Below are positions 53,751 through 57,194 of a DNA stretch of 57,194 nucleotides, in pieces. The notes beneath the pieces were generated by a model. It did not search any database. It saw only the letters and a program-made list of their open reading frames with translations, and had not been told where the DNA came from. How positions within the stretch are numbered: the first letter of the stretch is position 1; each line of letters begins with the position of its first letter. A program made the position numbers and the translations under genes. This DNA is from Prevotella sp. UBA3776 (GTDB taxonomy: Bacteria; Bacteroidota; Bacteroidia; Bacteroidales; Bacteroidaceae), in contig DFFM01000029.1 of assembly GCA_002369515.1 (NCBI GenBank), positions 1 to 57,194 of the forward strand, written 5' to 3'.

Positions 53751-54202
53751 TATTTCGTCAGCGACTGAATGTCCTTGAGCGTCAGTGTGCCGAGGATGTT
53801 CACCACGCTGAGGTGGCCCAAGGCGTCGGTGACGAGCACGAACTCGTGCTTGCCGTTCTTGTAGCGTTTCTGATAGATGAACACTTTCTGTCCGCTCTCG
53901 TTGGCCCGCATCACCTCCTCGTAGCCGTTCTTGGCCGTGTAGGTGGATGCGGTTTGTTTTTTCAGTTTTGCAACGAGGTTGGCCTTCTCTGCGCTGAGAA
54001 TCTGTATGTGGTCCAGTTTGCCCGCCATCTTGGCCAAGTCGCGGTTGTTCACCTTCAGGCTAGGCATCATGCTCAGCAGCGATTTCGAGATATAGACTGT
54101 CGAAACGCCGCTCACATTCTCAAAGCTCTTGAACAGCGCGTCCTGTCCGCGCGCGGTGATGCCCATGAGCACTAGCAGGGCTATGAATGCTATTTTCTTC
54201 AT
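53750..54202 (-). CDS. DUF4252 secreted protein
   Basis: 150 residues with signal peptide (1-19). The SFENVSGVSTVYISKSLL start and IQILSAEKANLVAKLKK helix are typical of DUF4252, a Bacteroidetes family commonly encoded with an ECF sigma factor and anti-sigma factor, as here. The function is unknown. It starts 15 bp after the anti-sigma gene in the same operon. Confidence 0.88.
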   Translation of the reverse strand: MKKIAFIALLVLMGITARGQDALFKSFENVSGVSTVYISKSLLSMMPSLKVNNRDLAKMAGKLDHIQILSAEKANLVAKLKKQTASTYTAKNGYEEVMRANESGQKVFIYQKRYKNGKHEFVLVTDALGHLSVVNILGTLTLKDIQSLTK

Positions 54203-54217
54203 ATATATATATGTGTA

Positions 54218-54724
54218 CTAGTTCTTTTTGATTTTTTCCATTTCCTTGATGCCCTTGTTCAGGTTTTCCGAGAGCGTCTGCAGTGCCTTTTCTGTTTCTT
54301 TGTAGGCCATGCGCGGGTCGTTGTAGGTGTCTTCGGGCATGGCCGCCGTCTGTGGCTGCATGCTCTGCTGTTGTTTCTGTCCGGCATAGAAGCTCACGCC
54401 AACGAGCACCAGCATGCCTGCCGCCACGCCCGCCATCCACCGGGTGGCGTGGCTGCGGCTCTTGCGGCGCGTGGAGTTTTCCACGCGGTTCCACTGGTCG
54501 ATCATTCGGCTCATGCGGTGCTCGGTGGCATCGGCCAGCCGGGCGTCCATCTGTGCTTCGGCGGTCTGTTCGAAACGTGCTAGGGCGGCGAACATGGCCT
54601 TTTCGGCCCGCAGTTCAGCGGGCACCTCGCCGTTCATGGTCTGGCGCAGTTGCTGTTCCTCGGCTTCGGTGGTCAGTCCGTCGAGATATTTGTCGAGCAA
54701 TCGTTTGGTTTCTTCTATGTTCAT
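54218..54724 (-). CDS. Anti-sigma factor-like membrane protein
   Basis: 168 residues: a helical N-terminal domain (MNIEETKRLLDKYLDGLTTEAEEQQLRQ) without zinc ligands, one membrane helix (about 95-113, WMAGVAAGMLVLVGVSFYAG) and a helical periplasmic tail. The arrangement sigma factor, this gene, DUF4252 gene indicates that it holds the sigma factor inactive at the membrane. Separated from the sigma gene by 51 bp of ACAATTTCACA word repeats. Confidence 0.8.
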   Translation of the reverse strand: MNIEETKRLLDKYLDGLTTEAEEQQLRQTMNGEVPAELRAEKAMFAALARFEQTAEAQMDARLADATEHRMSRMIDQWNRVENSTRRKSRSHATRWMAGVAAGMLVLVGVSFYAGQKQQQSMQPQTAAMPEDTYNDPRMAYKETEKALQTLSENLNKGIKEMEKIKKN

Positions 54725-54726
54725 AG

Positions 54727-54775
54727 GTTGATTTCACAATTTTCAAAATTCTACAATTTCACAATTTCACAATTG
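54727..54775. repeat. Word-like repeat spacer
   Basis: Four degenerate copies of TTTCACAATT/TTCTACAATT between the sigma and anti-sigma genes. Confidence 0.6.
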
Positions 54776-55285
54776 TCAATCATTATCCATTCTCCATTTC
54801 CCCAGTTGTTCCCTGATTCGTTTGCGCGCCCGGCTCAGTTGCACACGCACATTCACCTGCGAAAAGCCTGTGGCGGCGGCAATGTCCTCGTAAGCCATAT
54901 CGTCAACATCGCGCATCTGAATAATGGTGCGCTGAGGTTCGGGCAACTGAGCTATCAGCCTGAACACGGCCGCCGCCACGTCGCGTTCTTCCACCTGCTG
55001 TTGCACGTCGTCGGTTGCGGCCACTTGCAGTTGGTCAGGCGGTGGATCCACCTCGCCCAAGTGTGCCTTGCGCTGCTGGTCGTAGAACACGTGCTTCAGC
55101 GTAGTGATGCAGTAGGCCTCGTGGCTGACCACGTGCTTCAGCTCGTCGCGCTTGGTCCATAGTTTCAGGAACGTGTCCTGCACAAGATCCTCAGCCGCCA
55201 GGTCGTTGCCTGTCAGCCGCCATGCCACGCTGAACATTTTTCGGCTGCATGGCAAGAAGAGTTTCTTGAACTCAGTGGCGTCCAT
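54776..55285 (-). CDS. ECF RNA polymerase sigma factor
   Basis: 169 residues from ATG 55283-55285. Region 2 is at about 7-75 (FKKLFLPCSRKMFSVAWRLTGNDLAAEDLVQDTFLKLW, in parts) and region 4 at about 108-165 (LPEPQRTIIQMRDVDDMAYEDIAAATGFSQVNVRVQLSRARKRI, in parts). It is the first gene of a three-gene operon with its anti-sigma factor. Its own upstream region has no TAnnTTTG box, consistent with an ECF-dependent promoter. The reading frame continues upstream through the transporter gene but no start there gives a sensible protein. Confidence 0.93.
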   Translation of the reverse strand: MDATEFKKLFLPCSRKMFSVAWRLTGNDLAAEDLVQDTFLKLWTKRDELKHVVSHEAYCITTLKHVFYDQQRKAHLGEVDPPPDQLQVAATDDVQQQVEERDVAAAVFRLIAQLPEPQRTIIQMRDVDDMAYEDIAAATGFSQVNVRVQLSRARKRIREQLGKWRMDND

Positions 55286-55383
55286 TCTGGTGGTGCTATT
55301 ATTTAAGACGTAGGAAAGGTGGTTTTTGTTACAGTGGAAACGCGCCGAAACCGCCGAACAGTGAAAACTGCCGGCGGGCGGGG

Positions 55384-56697
<1,314 letters not shown>

Positions 56698-56731
56698 GGT
56701 TTATTTTGTGATTGGTTATGTTTCAACTTTG

Positions 56732-56739
56732 CAAAGTTA
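56732..56739 (-). promoter_or_regulatory. Promoter -7 box of the sugar transporter
   Basis: TAACTTTG on the minus strand, 35 nt before the start at 56697. Confidence 0.65.
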
Positions 56740-56780
56740 CTCATTTTTTTTGTACTTCCCTTTGCCGCAGGTGTCTTTTT

Positions 56781-57170
56781 GTTGTCGTGAGATAAAAAAC
56801 AGTGCCGCGAGATTGTTTTTTTATCTCACGGCGTTGCGTTGAAATTCTCTAGAAAATTTCAGCGCAGCGTCGGGAGATATTTTCGTGACTCGCGGCAAGA
56901 GAAAAATATCTCCTGGCAACACGAAAATATCTCCCGGCAATAGGAAAATATCTCCCGACAATGATTTCGTGTTGTCGGGAGATAATTTTCTGTAGTCTCG
57001 AGTTTGTTTTTCTGTTGTCGTGCTTTACGCGGGAATCTCTGGGAATGATAACGCTTTGCGTCTGTCAAAAACCAATAAAAACAAAGAAAAACCAATAAAA
57101 ACAAGGAAAAACCAACATAACAAGGGAGCTTTACAAATAAAAACCTGTTTTTCCTTGTCCGTTTTTGTTT
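56781..57170. repeat. Dispersed hairpin repeat, copy B
   Basis: Starts with two stems of type CGTGAGAT-T-run-ATCTCACGG (56781-56832), then GAAATTCTCTAGAAAATTTC (56841-56860), tandem GAAAATATCTCCCGGCAA units (56900-56962) and the hairpin TATCTCCCGACAA/TTGTCGGGAGATA (56949-56961, 56972-56984). From 56983 to about 57150 it is nearly identical to 11501-11640 of copy A. It continues to close to the window edge; nothing else is seen between 56740 and 57194. Confidence 0.88.
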
Positions 57171-57194
57171 TTGAATTATTGCTGTCCGCTAAAA

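Overview
The window comes from the chromosome of a Bacteroidota bacterium, most likely Prevotellaceae (Prevotella sensu lato). The evidence is the Bacteroidetes-type promoter box TAnnTTTG upstream of many genes, the near absence of Shine-Dalgarno sequences, a set of Bacteroidetes families (GH97, GH92, GH66, DUF3098, DUF4421, DUF4252, DUF349 proteins, membrane-bound AraC regulators, BlaR-like M56 peptidases with a CarboxypepD_reg-like domain), and gene orders typical of the phylum (ftsX-DUF3098-uppP-truB-queA-folK; rsfS-ftsH-cdsA). There is no prophage, CRISPR array, rRNA or complete insertion sequence; one tRNA (Gln, CTG) is present.

Layout. 1-4260 (+): end of a dextran/isomalto-oligosaccharide locus (GH66 C-terminus, secreted GH13, GH97). 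4460-10307 (-): core operon ftsX, DUF3098, uppP, truB, queA, folK, ending in a GH140-like apiosidase that overlaps folK. 10457-14021 (+): radical SAM protein, a long repeat-filled spacer, and a BlaI/BlaR-like pair behind a dyad operator. 14142-17552 (-): a fusion of a histidine phosphatase and a GH92 alpha-mannosidase. 17736-25637: typA, a class A beta-lactamase homologue that has lost its catalytic serine, mtnN, two envelope proteins, a small secreted basic protein and a multi-TM AraC regulator. 25833-35333: YfhO-like membrane protein, msrC, rsmA, a 31-residue micro-protein, a DUF4421 protein, a flippase-like membrane protein, pepD and corA with a long leader. 35338-44190 (+): a pectin module made of a membrane-anchored propeller/AraC regulator, a rhamnogalacturonan-acetylesterase-like protein and a large CE8 pectin methylesterase. 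44191-51055: repeat-rich spacer, DUF349 protein, tRNA-Gln, rsfS, ftsH, cdsA. 51097-53403 (+): GH5 endoglucanase and GH26 mannanase lipoprotein. 53436-56697: a frameshifted small membrane gene, an ECF sigma/anti-sigma/DUF4252 operon and a FucP-type sugar transporter.

Together the genes describe a plant- and yeast-glycan degrader: dextran, pectin/RG-II, beta-glucan, mannan and possibly phosphorylated mannan are all addressed, although no SusC/SusD pair lies inside the window. The accessory interest is in (a) the phosphatase-GH92 fusion, (b) the serine-less beta-lactamase homologue, (c) the corA leader with an 11-codon acidic/proline upstream ORF and a terminator-like hairpin, (d) a promoter bracketed by 17-bp inverted repeats ahead of the pectin genes, (e) a dispersed hairpin repeat family (TCTCCCGACAA), and (f) several long, unrelated inverted repeats and word-like tandem repeats in spacers. 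Three genes have a promoter box 4-5 nt from the ATG and look leaderless.
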